This document shows, piece after piece, positions 41,736 to 50,095 of a stretch of DNA of 55,045 bases (position 1 is its first letter; each line of letters starts with the position of its first letter). Source of the DNA: Collinsella sp. BG-O-102 (GTDB lineage: Bacteria; Actinomycetota; Coriobacteriia; Coriobacteriales; Coriobacteriaceae). The notes beneath the pieces were generated by a model. That model ran no database searches and was not told the DNA's origin. It worked only from the letters and a program-made list of their open reading frames with translations. The position numbers were made by a program, and so were the translations under genes. The DNA is taken from assembly GCF_023656745.1 (NCBI RefSeq), contig NZ_JAMOKO010000015.1, positions 1-55,045 on the forward strand, read 5' to 3'.

Positions 41736-41988
41736 TCCAAGCCATCTCCTGTCTCCACTCAAAACAGACCCGATAGCGCTCGTTAACACGGATGCTATAT
41801 TGACCGGCACGATCGCCCTTCAAAGCTTCCAGGCGGTTGCCCGGTGGAACGCGAAGATCATCAAGCGAAGCACAAACCTGCAGTTGGCGAATCTTCCTCA
41901 ACGCAACACGCTCAAAGGGCACGAACCTCCTGACCCGCACACCCATGGCAAAGCGTTCGGTATCCTCATCTTTATACGATGCAATCAT
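41707..41988 (-). CDS. HigB-type RelE/ParE-fold toxin
   Basis: A 93-residue protein with the RelE/HigB pattern: LRKIRQLQVCASLDDLRVPPGNRLEALKGDRAGQYSIRVNERYRVCFEW, ending VEIVDYHK. Such toxins cut mRNA on the ribosome. Toxin before antitoxin is the usual higBA order. A palindrome in the upstream region (42000-42012) is a likely autoregulatory operator. Confidence 0.87.
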   Translation of the reverse strand: MIASYKDEDTERFAMGVRVRRFVPFERVALRKIRQLQVCASLDDLRVPPGNRLEALKGDRAGQYSIRVNERYRVCFEWRQEMAWNVEIVDYHK

Positions 41989-41999
41989 AGTATCGCCTT

Positions 42000-42045
42000 A
42001 CGTTAGTAACGTCAAACGTTTCTATAGACTTACATCTCTATTATA
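42000..42045 (-). promoter_or_regulatory. higBA promoter and operator
   Basis: ACGTTAGTAACGT (42000-42012) is a perfect 6+1+6 palindrome. On the minus strand TATAAT (42040-42045) is a consensus -10. The palindrome lies just downstream of the start site, where HigA binding would block transcription. No good -35 is seen. Confidence 0.6.
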
Positions 42046-42090
42046 TCGTACGTTTGTTCGTGTTTTCTAGAACAAATAGTCCTTTGCGCC

Positions 42091-43278
42091 TTAGTCAAGC
42101 AAAAGCAATCGTTTGTAGACATCGAGGCCTTTGAGAAGGATTTCCTCGTCGAAGAGCATGCTATCGGTATGCAGAGCGCTTGTGGCATAGGCGGGACAGC
42201 CATCCGAATCACTCGGGTTGTCTTGGTCCTCTGGCATACCCGTGCCCAGCAGGAAAAACACGCCCGGCAGATGGCGTTGATAGAACGCGAAATCCTCGGC
42301 GATCAGCAGCGGTTCCTCCACAAGCTGCAGCCCGGGCAAGGCAGGCGCGACGCTGGCAAACAACTCGGGGTCGTTGTCGACCGGCGGATAGCCCTCGGCA
42401 AAGTTGAGATCATACGTGCAGCCCGTTGCGGCACAGGCATCGTCCAGCACGCGGCGCACGCCTTCGCGCGCCCGGTCGAACATGTCGTCCGTAAACACAC
42501 GCAGGCTTCCGGCCACATGGGCCTCCCCCGCCACCGCGTTGCAAACCGTACCGGCCTGCAGCAGACCAAACTTACCGATACAGGGCTTGTCGGTGCCCAG
42601 CTCGTCCATCAGTTCGCGCTCGGCAACCAAGAACTTGGCAGCCGCCAGCGCCGCATCGTGCGACTCCTCGACCGGAACGCCATAGGTCTTAGCGATATGG
42701 ATGCTCGTCCCGTGAATATGAATGTGTGTCTCACTCGAACGCGCCAGCAGCGGACCGGAACAACTCGCCAACGTGCCGGCAGGCAGATCGGGCCACACAT
42801 GGAAGCCAAAAATGCGGTCGGCCCCATAGCGCTCGAACACACCGCTCTCGCATACCGTCTTGGCACCACCGGTCGTTTCCTCGGCCGGCTGGAACACAAA
42901 GAGAACATTGCGCCTAATGGCGCCCGGATGCTCGCGAATCGTACGGTCGACATACGTCGCGGCGGCAAGCGCCATGGCCATGTGTCCGTCATGTCCGCAA
43001 GCGTGCATCTTGCCGGGATGGGTTGAGGCAAAGGCCGCTCCCGTCGCTTCCGCGATGGGCAGCGCATCCATATCGGCGCGAATCGCCGTGGCATGCGCGG
43101 CATCAACGCCGGCGTCGAAGAAAGCACAGACGCAGCTGGGGCACGGATGGGTCACTTCGCAGGTGAGCGGTGCCAGCACGCCCTCGATATAGGCAATGGT
43201 TTGCGGAAGATCGAAATCGAGCTCCGGAATGCGATGGAGATCGCGGCGATAGCGACGGAGTTCTTGGAGCTCGGTCAT
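42091..43278 (-). CDS. M20D amidohydrolase (N-acyl amino acid / hippurate hydrolase type)
   Basis: A 395-residue metallohydrolase with RADMDALPI, the Cys-type metal motif HACGHDGHMAM, FQPAEETTGGAK (catalytic Glu) and IAEDFAFYQRHLPGVFFLLGTG near the C-terminus. This fits M20 subfamily D, which removes acyl or other groups from amino acids. N-acetyl-L,L-diaminopimelate deacetylase also belongs here. Since the divergent operon encodes the acetylase branch (dapH), that role is attractive (inference). AAGGG precedes the ATG at 43278. Confidence 0.85.
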   Translation of the reverse strand: MTELQELRRYRRDLHRIPELDFDLPQTIAYIEGVLAPLTCEVTHPCPSCVCAFFDAGVDAAHATAIRADMDALPIAEATGAAFASTHPGKMHACGHDGHMAMALAAATYVDRTIREHPGAIRRNVLFVFQPAEETTGGAKTVCESGVFERYGADRIFGFHVWPDLPAGTLASCSGPLLARSSETHIHIHGTSIHIAKTYGVPVEESHDAALAAAKFLVAERELMDELGTDKPCIGKFGLLQAGTVCNAVAGEAHVAGSLRVFTDDMFDRAREGVRRVLDDACAATGCTYDLNFAEGYPPVDNDPELFASVAPALPGLQLVEEPLLIAEDFAFYQRHLPGVFFLLGTGMPEDQDNPSDSDGCPAYATSALHTDSMLFDEEILLKGLDVYKRLLLLD

Positions 43279-43388
43279 AGAGGATCCCTTCGTGAGGCAC
43301 ATCTGTTGCAACTTATTGTGATACAGGATTGTGGCGCACATGTTTCCAGCATATCCCTGCATTTTTTAAACGTTATATACGAATACTC

Positions 43389-43417
43389 TTGTTTGGTAAA
43401 GTGCAACGTGGTAGGGT
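43389..43417 (+). promoter_or_regulatory. Candidate promoter of the lysine operon
   Basis: TTGTTT (43389-43394), 17-bp spacer, TAGGGT (43412-43417). The predicted start falls a few bases before the riboswitch at 43429, as expected. Confidence 0.4.
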
Positions 43418-43428
43418 CGTTACCACTT

Positions 43429-43585
43429 GATAGAGGCGCGGGCACGAAGAACCGCGGGCGAGCCGGCAGGCTTTGACCCCGTGGGGAGGCGAAACCCGCC
43501 GAACTGGGCTTTTCGGGCACGAACAACCTGGTGGGCCTGTGGGAAACACCCACAGGACTGTCTGCAGCAATGCGGGAGCGCTATC
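43429..43585 (+). ncRNA. Lysine riboswitch (L-box)
   Basis: The stretch begins GATAGAGGCGCGGG and ends GGGAGCGCTATC, whose pairing forms P1, with the L-box core AGAGGCGC. Inside are GGGGAGGCG, GCCGAACTGGG and CAGGACTGTC, matching conserved internal segments. It lies about 70 bases upstream of lysA. Lysine binding should reduce expression of lysA-dapA-dapB-dapH. No strong terminator is evident before the ATG, so control may act on translation. Confidence 0.88.
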
Positions 43586-43656
43586 CGGACATTGGGTCCA
43601 CGCTATGCGGATTCGATGCGCAGATGGCGCCGTCTGGATAGCGAGGTTTACGGGAC

Positions 43657-45966
43657 ATGGCATTGACCCCCAACGAGGCATATGCGGCCAAGCAGCCGTT
43701 TGTGGACAAGGAGACACTCGAGCATATCGTCGAGCAGTTCCCCACGCCGTTTCATCTATACGACGAGGCGGGCATCCGCCGCAACATGCAAGAAGTGCGC
43801 GACGCCTTTGCATGGAACCCGGGCTTTAAGGAATACTTTGCCGTCAAGGCCAACCCCAACCCGGCGCTCATCTCCATTCTCAACGAATACGGCTGCGGCT
43901 GCGATTGCTCGAGCTATACCGAGCTCATGATCGCCCGCTCACTGGGTATCACGGGACACGACATCATGTTCTCGTCCAACGACACACCGGCTGCCGACTT
44001 TGAGCTCGCCGACAAGCTGGGTGCCATCGTCAACTTTGACGACATCAGCCACATCGGGTTCTTTGAGCGCGTTGCGGGGCCCATCCCCAAGACGGTCAGC
44101 TGCCGCTTTAATCCAGGCGGCCTGTTCCAGCTCTCCAACGGCATCATGGACAACCCGGGCGACTCCAAATATGGCATGACCACCGAGCAGCTCTTCGAGG
44201 CCTTCCGCATGCTCAAGGCCAAGGGCGCCGAGGACTTTGGCATCCACGCATTCCTTGCCAGCAACACTGTCACCAACGACTACTACCCCAAGCTCGCGCG
44301 CATCCTCTTTGAGCTTGCCGTACGCCTGGAGCGCGAGACCGGCGCACACGTCGCCTTCATCAATCTGTCCGGCGGCGTCGGCATCCCCTACCTGCCCGAG
44401 CAGCAGACCAACGACATTCGCGCCATCGGCGAGGGAGTACACGCGGCATACGACGAGATCCTGGTTCCCGCCGGCATGGGCGATGTGGCGATCTGCACCG
44501 AGATGGGCCGCTTTATGATGGGCCCCTACGGCTGCCTGGTCACCAAGGCCATCCACGAGAAGCAGATCTACAAGGACTATATCGGTGTCGATGCAAGCGC
44601 CGTCGATTTGATTCGCCCTGCCATGTATGGCGCCTACCACCACATTACGGTAATGGGTCAGCCGGGCGGCGCCGACAAGGCCACAGCGTCCGTCACGAAC
44701 ACCTATGACATCACGGGCAACCTATGCGAGAACAACGACAAGTTCGCTATCGATCGCGAGCTGCCGCATATCGACATGGGTGACCTGCTTGTAATCCACG
44801 ATACCGGCGCGCATGGCTACTCCATGGGCTACAACTACAACGGCCGTCTGCGCTCCGCCGAGGTATTGCTGCACCCCGACGGCTCAGCAGATCTCATTCG
44901 TCGCGCCGAGCGCCCGGACGATTACTTTGCCACGCTCGACGTGCTGCCGTGCGGCCGAGAGCTGCTGGCCAAGTCGCGCGCCGAAAGTGCCCGCCGTCGC
45001 GCCCAAGACGAGCGCCTGGCCGTCGCCGTTCAATGGAACAAACGCATCCAGATCGCGGACGCGAAGGAGAAGAACATGGACATCCGCAATCTCGAGGGCT
45101 CAATCGTCGCCCTCGTCACGCCGTTTAAAAAGGACGGCAGCGTCGACTTCGACGCGCTCGAGCGCCTTATCGATTTCCACCTGCAAAATGGCACCGACGC
45201 CATCCTCACCCTGGGCACCACCGGCGAGAGCGCCACGATGACCGATGACGAGGACAACTCCGTCGTCGCCGCCGTGGTCAAGCATGTTGCAGGACGCGTC
45301 CCCGTCATCGCCGGCTCGGGCTCCAACTCCACGCAAACCATGCTCACCAAGTCGCTCACCTACCAGGGTTTGGGAGCCGACGGCCTGCTGCTCATTACCC
45401 CCTACTACAACAAGTCCAATGAAGAGGGTATATATCAGCACTTTAAGACCGTCGCCGATGCCGTGGACATCCCCTGCATCCTGTACAACATCCCCGGCCG
45501 CTGCGGCTGCGGCATCAGCGAGCGCAACGTAGAACGCCTGGCCGCACATCCCAACATCATGGGTATTAAGGAAGCCTCGGGCAACGTCGCCCACGCGGCC
45601 AAGATTGCCCACCTGCTGTCCGACGACTTCCGCATGTACTCGGGTGAGGATGCCCTCACCGTGCCGCTCATGAGCCTGGGCGCCTCGGGCACCATCAGCG
45701 TGTGGGCCGACGTTCAGCCGCAGCTCGTGCACGATATGTGCCGCGCCTATCTGGACGGCGACGTGGAGCGCGCCCGCGATATCCAGATTGCCGGTCAGCC
45801 GCTCATCAATGCCCTCTTTAGCGAGGTCAACCCCATCCCCGTCAAGGAAGCGCTTGCTCAGATGGGTATGATCGAGGCAAACTACCGCATGCCTCTATGC
45901 CCCATGGCAGACGGCACGCGCGCTGCACTTACCGATGCTCTGAAGGGAGCTGGTCTGCTTGATTAA
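43657..45966 (+). CDS. lysA: Diaminopimelate decarboxylase fused in frame to DapA
   Basis: One open frame of 769 codons with no stop between the two enzymes. Residues 1-455 are a PLP-dependent meso-diaminopimelate decarboxylase: YFAVKANPNPALI (PLP Lys), NLSGGVGIPYLPEQQ, CTEMGRFMMGPYG (EMGR where EPGR is usual) and HDTGAHGYSMGYNYNG. After a polar linker (about 456-473, ending ADAKEKN) DapA starts at Met474. An internal AAGGAG five bases before that ATG would also allow free DapA. So the cell may make a LysA-DapA fusion, free DapA, or both. Decarboxylation is the last step of lysine synthesis, DapA the first committed one. Confidence 0.88.
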   Translation: MALTPNEAYAAKQPFVDKETLEHIVEQFPTPFHLYDEAGIRRNMQEVRDAFAWNPGFKEYFAVKANPNPALISILNEYGCGCDCSSYTELMIARSLGITGHDIMFSSNDTPAADFELADKLGAIVNFDDISHIGFFERVAGPIPKTVSCRFNPGGLFQLSNGIMDNPGDSKYGMTTEQLFEAFRMLKAKGAEDFGIHAFLASNTVTNDYYPKLARILFELAVRLERETGAHVAFINLSGGVGIPYLPEQQTNDIRAIGEGVHAAYDEILVPAGMGDVAICTEMGRFMMGPYGCLVTKAIHEKQIYKDYIGVDASAVDLIRPAMYGAYHHITVMGQPGGADKATASVTNTYDITGNLCENNDKFAIDRELPHIDMGDLLVIHDTGAHGYSMGYNYNGRLRSAEVLLHPDGSADLIRRAERPDDYFATLDVLPCGRELLAKSRAESARRRAQDERLAVAVQWNKRIQIADAKEKNMDIRNLEGSIVALVTPFKKDGSVDFDALERLIDFHLQNGTDAILTLGTTGESATMTDDEDNSVVAAVVKHVAGRVPVIAGSGSNSTQTMLTKSLTYQGLGADGLLLITPYYNKSNEEGIYQHFKTVADAVDIPCILYNIPGRCGCGISERNVERLAAHPNIMGIKEASGNVAHAAKIAHLLSDDFRMYSGEDALTVPLMSLGASGTISVWADVQPQLVHDMCRAYLDGDVERARDIQIAGQPLINALFSEVNPIPVKEALAQMGMIEANYRMPLCPMADGTRAALTDALKGAGLLD
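45076..45966 (+). CDS. dapA: 4-hydroxy-tetrahydrodipicolinate synthase (internal start or fusion domain)
   Basis: 296 residues of a complete DapA: GSIVALVTPFKKDGSVD, GTTGESATMTDDE, the YYNKSNEEGIYQHF loop (catalytic Tyr), ILYNIPGRCG and GIKEASGN (Schiff-base Lys). It condenses pyruvate with aspartate semialdehyde. The ATG at 45076 has AAGGAG at a normal distance, so it can be translated on its own, but no stop separates it from lysA. dapB overlaps its end by 8 bases. Confidence 0.92.
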   Translation: MDIRNLEGSIVALVTPFKKDGSVDFDALERLIDFHLQNGTDAILTLGTTGESATMTDDEDNSVVAAVVKHVAGRVPVIAGSGSNSTQTMLTKSLTYQGLGADGLLLITPYYNKSNEEGIYQHFKTVADAVDIPCILYNIPGRCGCGISERNVERLAAHPNIMGIKEASGNVAHAAKIAHLLSDDFRMYSGEDALTVPLMSLGASGTISVWADVQPQLVHDMCRAYLDGDVERARDIQIAGQPLINALFSEVNPIPVKEALAQMGMIEANYRMPLCPMADGTRAALTDALKGAGLLD

Positions 45967-46699
45967 GACTGTCATTATGGGAACGGGCCGCATGGGCTCG
46001 CTCATCCGCACCACCGCCGAGGGCGTTGTCGACGCCGCCGGTCAGCCCGTTTTTGATATCGTCGCCCAGATCGGTTTTGATCTGTCCGAGCTCGAGAGCG
46101 TCCCGGCAGCCGACGTCATCATCGACTTCTCGAACGTCGTGACCTTCGATGCCATCGTCACCTATGTCGAGCGCACGGGTGCCGCGTTGGTCTCGGGCAC
46201 CACAGGCTACACACCCGATCAGATGGATCGCCTGCGCGAGCTGGGTCAGAGCACCCGCGTCATGCACTCCGGCAATTACTCCATCGGTATCGCAGCCCTG
46301 CGTCATCTGGTAGCACAGGCCACGCGCGAGCTGCCCGGCTTTGACTGCGAGATTGTCGAGACGCACCACAACCAAAAGGTCGACGCTCCCAGCGGCACCG
46401 CCAAGTTGTTGCTCGACGCCGTCGCCGAAGCCGAGCCCGAGGCAGGCTACCACCCCGTCTATGGCCGCGAGGGCATGTGCGGCGCGCGTGACCCCAAGGA
46501 AATCGGCATGCACTCGCTGCGCGGTGGCACTGTCGCCGGCGTGCACGAAGTGAGTTTCTTTGGCCAGGACGAGGAAGTCACGCTCACGCATCGCGCCACG
46601 AGCCGTCAGATCTTCGTCAACGGCGCCCTGGCAGCCGCGCAGAAGCTCGTCACCCGTGAGCACGGCTTCTATACGTTTGACCAGGTCATGTTTGCCTAA
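45959..46699 (+). CDS. dapB: 4-hydroxy-tetrahydrodipicolinate reductase
   Basis: A 246-residue NAD(P)H-dependent reductase with VIMGTGRMGSLIR (nucleotide loop), SGTTGYTPDQ, the catalytic ETHHNQKVDAPSGTA and GREGMCGARDPKEIGMHSLRGG. It begins with TTG at 45959, overlapping dapA by 8 bases, with GGGAG upstream: tight coupling. It reduces the DapA product to tetrahydrodipicolinate. Confidence 0.94.
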   Translation: MIKTVIMGTGRMGSLIRTTAEGVVDAAGQPVFDIVAQIGFDLSELESVPAADVIIDFSNVVTFDAIVTYVERTGAALVSGTTGYTPDQMDRLRELGQSTRVMHSGNYSIGIAALRHLVAQATRELPGFDCEIVETHHNQKVDAPSGTAKLLLDAVAEAEPEAGYHPVYGREGMCGARDPKEIGMHSLRGGTVAGVHEVSFFGQDEEVTLTHRATSRQIFVNGALAAAQKLVTREHGFYTFDQVMFA

Positions 46700-46738
46700 C
46701 CAGGTATCAACCGAATCCACCCAAAGGAGAGATAGCAA

Positions 46739-47458
46739 ATGAGCAGCGCAGCCGAGATGGATGCACAGGAGATTATCAACTACATCGCCACCGCGCCCAA
46801 AAAGACGCCCGTCAAGCTGTACGTGCGTGAAAAGCCCGGCATGAAGGTCCAGTGGGGCAATGCGCACGTCTACGGCGGTCGTCGTGGCAAGACCGTCTTT
46901 GGCGACTGGGATGAGCTCAAAGCCATCCTCGATGCCAATGCCGACTCCATCGACTACTACGACGTCGAGAATGACTGCCGCAATTCCGCCGTCCCCATGC
47001 TAGACCTTAAGGGCATCAACGCCCGCATTGAGCCGGGTGCGATCATTCGCGACCGCGTCGAGATCGGCGACCGCGCCGTCATTATGATGGGCGCTATCAT
47101 CAACATCGGCTCCGTTATCGGCGAGGGCTCTATGATTGATATGGGCGCCGTCCTGGGCGGCCGCGCCACCGTGGGCAGGAACTGCCACATCGGCGCCGGC
47201 ACCGTACTGGCAGGCGTCGTTGAGCCCGCGAGTGCCACGCCCGTCATCATCGAGGATGATGTCATGATTGGCGCCAACGCCGTGGTCCTGGAGGGCGTGC
47301 GCGTGGGCAAGGGCGCCGTCGTGGCTGCCGGTGCCGTGTGCGTCGAGGACGTCCCCGCCGGTGCCGTCGTGGCCGGTGTCCCCGCCCGCGTCATCAAGAT
47401 GCGTGACGAGAAGACCGACAGCAAGACCGGTCTCGAGGAAGGCCTGCGCCAGCTGTAG
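46739..47458 (+). CDS. dapH: Tetrahydrodipicolinate N-acetyltransferase
   Basis: A 239-residue left-handed beta-helix acyltransferase. An N-terminal part ([22 protein letters not shown]) is followed by hexapeptide repeats ([31 protein letters not shown]). The presence of DapH shows that this organism uses the acetylase branch of lysine synthesis. A downstream aminotransferase (51248-52411 is a candidate) and a deacetylase (the M20D gene at 42091-43278 is a candidate) would complete it. AAAGGAG precedes the ATG. It is the last gene of the operon. Confidence 0.94.
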   Translation: MSSAAEMDAQEIINYIATAPKKTPVKLYVREKPGMKVQWGNAHVYGGRRGKTVFGDWDELKAILDANADSIDYYDVENDCRNSAVPMLDLKGINARIEPGAIIRDRVEIGDRAVIMMGAIINIGSVIGEGSMIDMGAVLGGRATVGRNCHIGAGTVLAGVVEPASATPVIIEDDVMIGANAVVLEGVRVGKGAVVAAGAVCVEDVPAGAVVAGVPARVIKMRDEKTDSKTGLEEGLRQL

Positions 47459-47459
47459 G

Positions 47460-47587
47460 GTTACGCGGTTTTACCAAACCGCGTAACTAGTCGACGCTAC
47501 AAACGACCCAGAGCGGCAATCTGACGTTCAATCGTCGGTCGCGTACCGAAGTACGCTTCCCTCCTCTTTCACGTCACCTTGCTCGCT
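47460..47587 (+). repeat. Structured intergenic element, copy B
   Basis: It begins one base after the dapH stop. A perfect 12-bp hairpin with TACC loop (47460-47471 with 47476-47487) is followed by the conserved CCAGAGCGGCAATCTGACG... strand (47508-47537), an apical hairpin GCGTAC/GTACGC (47541-47556) and the conserved CCCTCCTCTTTCACGTCACC strand. Compared with copy A the two hairpin stems are quite different, yet pairing and the TACC loop are kept. Confidence 0.7.
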
Positions 47588-47643
47588 TAGGGGCGTTTTC
47601 GCTGACGTATGCTCAACCTACGGCGCAATTCAGCTCCAAGCAA

Positions 47644-47688
47644 AAAGGCCGAAGCCCTCATCCGAGGCTTCGGCCTTTGTTTTTTTGC
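47644..47688. terminator. Bidirectional terminator after the lysine operon
   Basis: AAAGGCCGAAGCC and its complement form a perfect 13-bp stem. GTTTTTTT follows on the plus strand and TTTTTG on the minus strand, serving the lysine operon and the convergent nucleoid-protein gene. Confidence 0.92.
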
Positions 47689-47704
47689 AGTGTCCAAGCA
47701 CAGT

Positions 47705-48709
47705 TTATCGATTCTCGATGCTGCCGATATTCTTGAGCTCGATGGAGATGAGGCCGTTGGGTTCGTTGACAAACTCGATGTACTCGGAGTTCGAGCCCAT
47801 CTCGGCCGGGAAGCTGATCTCGATACCCGTGTCGGTACGGATCTTATGATTGCGCACCGCCGCGCGTTCGACCTGCTTGCGCTCCACGGGCACACGCTCA
47901 GGCACTTTCTCCTCGGTCAGTGCCGCGCGCACACTCTCCTTGATAACCGGTTCGTCCTCAAAGACCTCGTCGACGATATCCCAAGGCGGCAGCTCCTCGT
48001 CATCCTCGACCTTCTCGGCAACGGCAGCCTTAACCTTAGCGAGCGCTATAGCCGTGTTGGCACCGTGCTCCTCGGCGACTTCCTCGACCACACGCGTCAC
48101 GGTGTCGATGACCTCCTTGCCCGATACGCCCGTGTCGCACTGCAGCAGGCCATCGGGGATAAGCATACAGTCCTCGCCGGCAATCTTGCGCTTCTTGTCC
48201 ACGTAGCCGATCTCCATGGTACTCGCGCGCACGATGGCATAGCTCGGCACCTTTTGCGAGGGGTTTGGCAGAATGGCGTAGTGGCGCGCGATGTCGTTGC
48301 GCACCTCCCCCTCCTCGCGGCCCACTTCGTGCATAAAAGCCTGCTTGGAGCCCAGCAGCATCACGGCAAACCAGCGGGCATCCTCATCGTCGTCAAAATC
48401 GGCCACGAGCACGTCGGTGGACTCGGCTTTCTCGGCTTTGGTGAGCTCGGAGGAAATAAACTCCGCAATCTGCTGCGACAGGTCCACGAACTCGCGCTCG
48501 CCAAAGAAATAGCCCTTGAGCTCGCCACCAAACGCAGAGCTCTCGGCAAACGTGGCGCGTTTATTGTCGGCCGAGGTGCGTGCGCGGCGCAGATGCGTGG
48601 TCACGAAGTTGCGCACGGTACGACTCTCGATATCGAGCTCGCGCTGGCTCATGACGTTGACGGCAGAGTCAAAGTCCAGGATATGCAGAATCGCGTGATT
48701 GATTTTCAT
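47705..48709 (-). CDS. Nucleoid-associated protein (NdpA/YejK family)
   Basis: A 334-residue protein beginning MKINHAILHILDFDS, with FFGEREFVDLSQQIAEFI, FDDDEDARWFAVMLL and VPSYAIVRASTMEIGYVDKKRKI, typical of the 37-kDa nucleoid-associated family. These bind the chromosome; the precise role is unclear. The ATG at 48709 has GGAA 8 bases upstream; an ATG three codons earlier has poor spacing. It is convergent with the lysine operon. Confidence 0.83.
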   Translation of the reverse strand: MKINHAILHILDFDSAVNVMSQRELDIESRTVRNFVTTHLRRARTSADNKRATFAESSAFGGELKGYFFGEREFVDLSQQIAEFISSELTKAEKAESTDVLVADFDDDEDARWFAVMLLGSKQAFMHEVGREEGEVRNDIARHYAILPNPSQKVPSYAIVRASTMEIGYVDKKRKIAGEDCMLIPDGLLQCDTGVSGKEVIDTVTRVVEEVAEEHGANTAIALAKVKAAVAEKVEDDEELPPWDIVDEVFEDEPVIKESVRAALTEEKVPERVPVERKQVERAAVRNHKIRTDTGIEISFPAEMGSNSEYIEFVNEPNGLISIELKNIGSIENR

Positions 48710-48783
48710 ATACGGCATTCCGTTCTAGATCGATTTCGGCACGAACCAGTATAGCGGTCGAGCCCGCCCCAGGCGCATCGAAG

Positions 48784-48818
48784 ATTGGTGCATCGGGGAC
48801 AGGTTGCTTTGCACCAAT
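48784..48818. repeat. GGGGACAGGT palindromic repeat, member 2
   Basis: ATTGGTGCA and TGCACCAAT (perfect 9-bp arms) flank TCGGGGACAGGTTGCTT. It lies just past the end of the Mbeg1-like gene. Confidence 0.6.
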
Positions 48819-48820
48819 GG

Positions 48821-49981
48821 CTAGCGCAGGAGCTCGGACTGCCAAGTCTCGAGCTGTTCTGCCAAACTCTTGCCGGCAGCGGGCATGTCGATCTGGGGTC
48901 GTTTGGGCAGCAGTGCGCATTTAAGGATTGCCGCGATGGTCTGCGAGACAAAGCGTCGCGTATCCTTGTCAAAGCCTTGCGTAGCCTGGAGCATCACGGG
49001 CAGGCTCTCGCGCAGATTCCCAGCGATATCCGCAAACCGCTCAGCACCCGTAGCCTCAAACACGGAGAACAACGCATCTACAAAACGCTCGCGCTCGCTA
49101 GGCGACACTGCAAGCAGCATCTCGCGAATAGAGCCATCAACGTATCGAGCACCGGCGGACAGGCGCTCGCAGTACACGAAGTCGCGACCATCAACCACCC
49201 AGCTAAAGGGATTGTGTTGCAGCAGGCTGAACTCGGTGCTCTCAACGATGGCATAGTCCTCCTGTGTCTCGAACATCATGCCAAAGATCGACGACCGAGG
49301 TAGCGTCTTGTCGATTCGACCGGAAAGATCGGCAAAGGCGTCGCCGTTCAGGAACTCCTCGACGAAACCCGGACCATCATGGGAATATGCCCGTTCGATT
49401 CGCTCACGGGCGACATCGGAGCACATTGCCGCACCGTACACCGCAAGGTTTCCACCCTTGGAATGACCTCCGCACAAAAGCGGCCCGTCAATCGCATCCG
49501 CCGCCTCGTCCACATAACGTGCCGCGGATTCCTGGGCCGGCACAGGACACCGGAACGCCATGTTAAAGTCCTCTTTCCAACCCACAATCGTGCTGTCGGT
49601 CCCCCGGAAGGAAAGGTAACTAAACCCCGCCGGAAACCGGAACGCCATGGCTGCAAACTGCTCCGTCGCCACCACATCGCTCACAGCACGATAGCCGCAA
49701 ACGTGCACGCCACGGTAGCGAGGACTTGCTGCCACGGCCTCCAACAAGGCCCTGCTCCCCTCCGGGTCCCACAAGTCGTCAATCATGTCCCGATAGCACT
49801 CGGCACGCAGCAGCTCGCGTACGTCCAGGCCCTGCCAGTTCGTCAGCTCCGCCATATCACCCGGCAAACGCAAATAGGACAACCACGCAAAGACCAGGCT
49901 ATCCACCGCGCAGAACGGCCGCTCCTCAAACGGATCAAACGCCGTCTGGGCATAGGTCAAAAAATTAGGCGAATCCGACAT
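48821..49981 (-). CDS. Mbeg1-like (DUF2974) alpha/beta hydrolase
   Basis: A 386-residue protein with the lipase nucleophile motif GHSKGGNLAVYGA (Ser of GxSxG), a preceding SYLSFRGTDSTIVGWKEDF that matches DUF2974/Mbeg1-like proteins, and SHDGPGF downstream. The start resembles family members (SPNFLTYAQTAFDPFEERPFCAVDSLVFA). Substrate unknown; a lipase or esterase role is likely. No signal peptide. Repeats flank the gene on both sides. Confidence 0.83.
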   Translation of the reverse strand: MSDSPNFLTYAQTAFDPFEERPFCAVDSLVFAWLSYLRLPGDMAELTNWQGLDVRELLRAECYRDMIDDLWDPEGSRALLEAVAASPRYRGVHVCGYRAVSDVVATEQFAAMAFRFPAGFSYLSFRGTDSTIVGWKEDFNMAFRCPVPAQESAARYVDEAADAIDGPLLCGGHSKGGNLAVYGAAMCSDVARERIERAYSHDGPGFVEEFLNGDAFADLSGRIDKTLPRSSIFGMMFETQEDYAIVESTEFSLLQHNPFSWVVDGRDFVYCERLSAGARYVDGSIREMLLAVSPSERERFVDALFSVFEATGAERFADIAGNLRESLPVMLQATQGFDKDTRRFVSQTIAAILKCALLPKRPQIDMPAAGKSLAEQLETWQSELLR

Positions 49982-50000
49982 GGCCCTCCCATCGACTATA

Positions 50001-50026
50001 GTGCATTGGGGTCAGGTTACTTTGCA
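50001..50026. repeat. GGGGACAGGT palindromic repeat, member 3
   Basis: GTGCA and TGCAC flank TTGGGGTCAGGTTACTT. It differs from member 2 by two changes in the centre and a shorter stem. It lies upstream of the Mbeg1-like gene. Confidence 0.5.
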
Positions 50027-50095
50027 CCAAAAAAGCGCCCGGGCCGCGTGGACTCGGACGCCTTCATTGTAGCTTTTCGCTCTAGCGAGCTTGAT

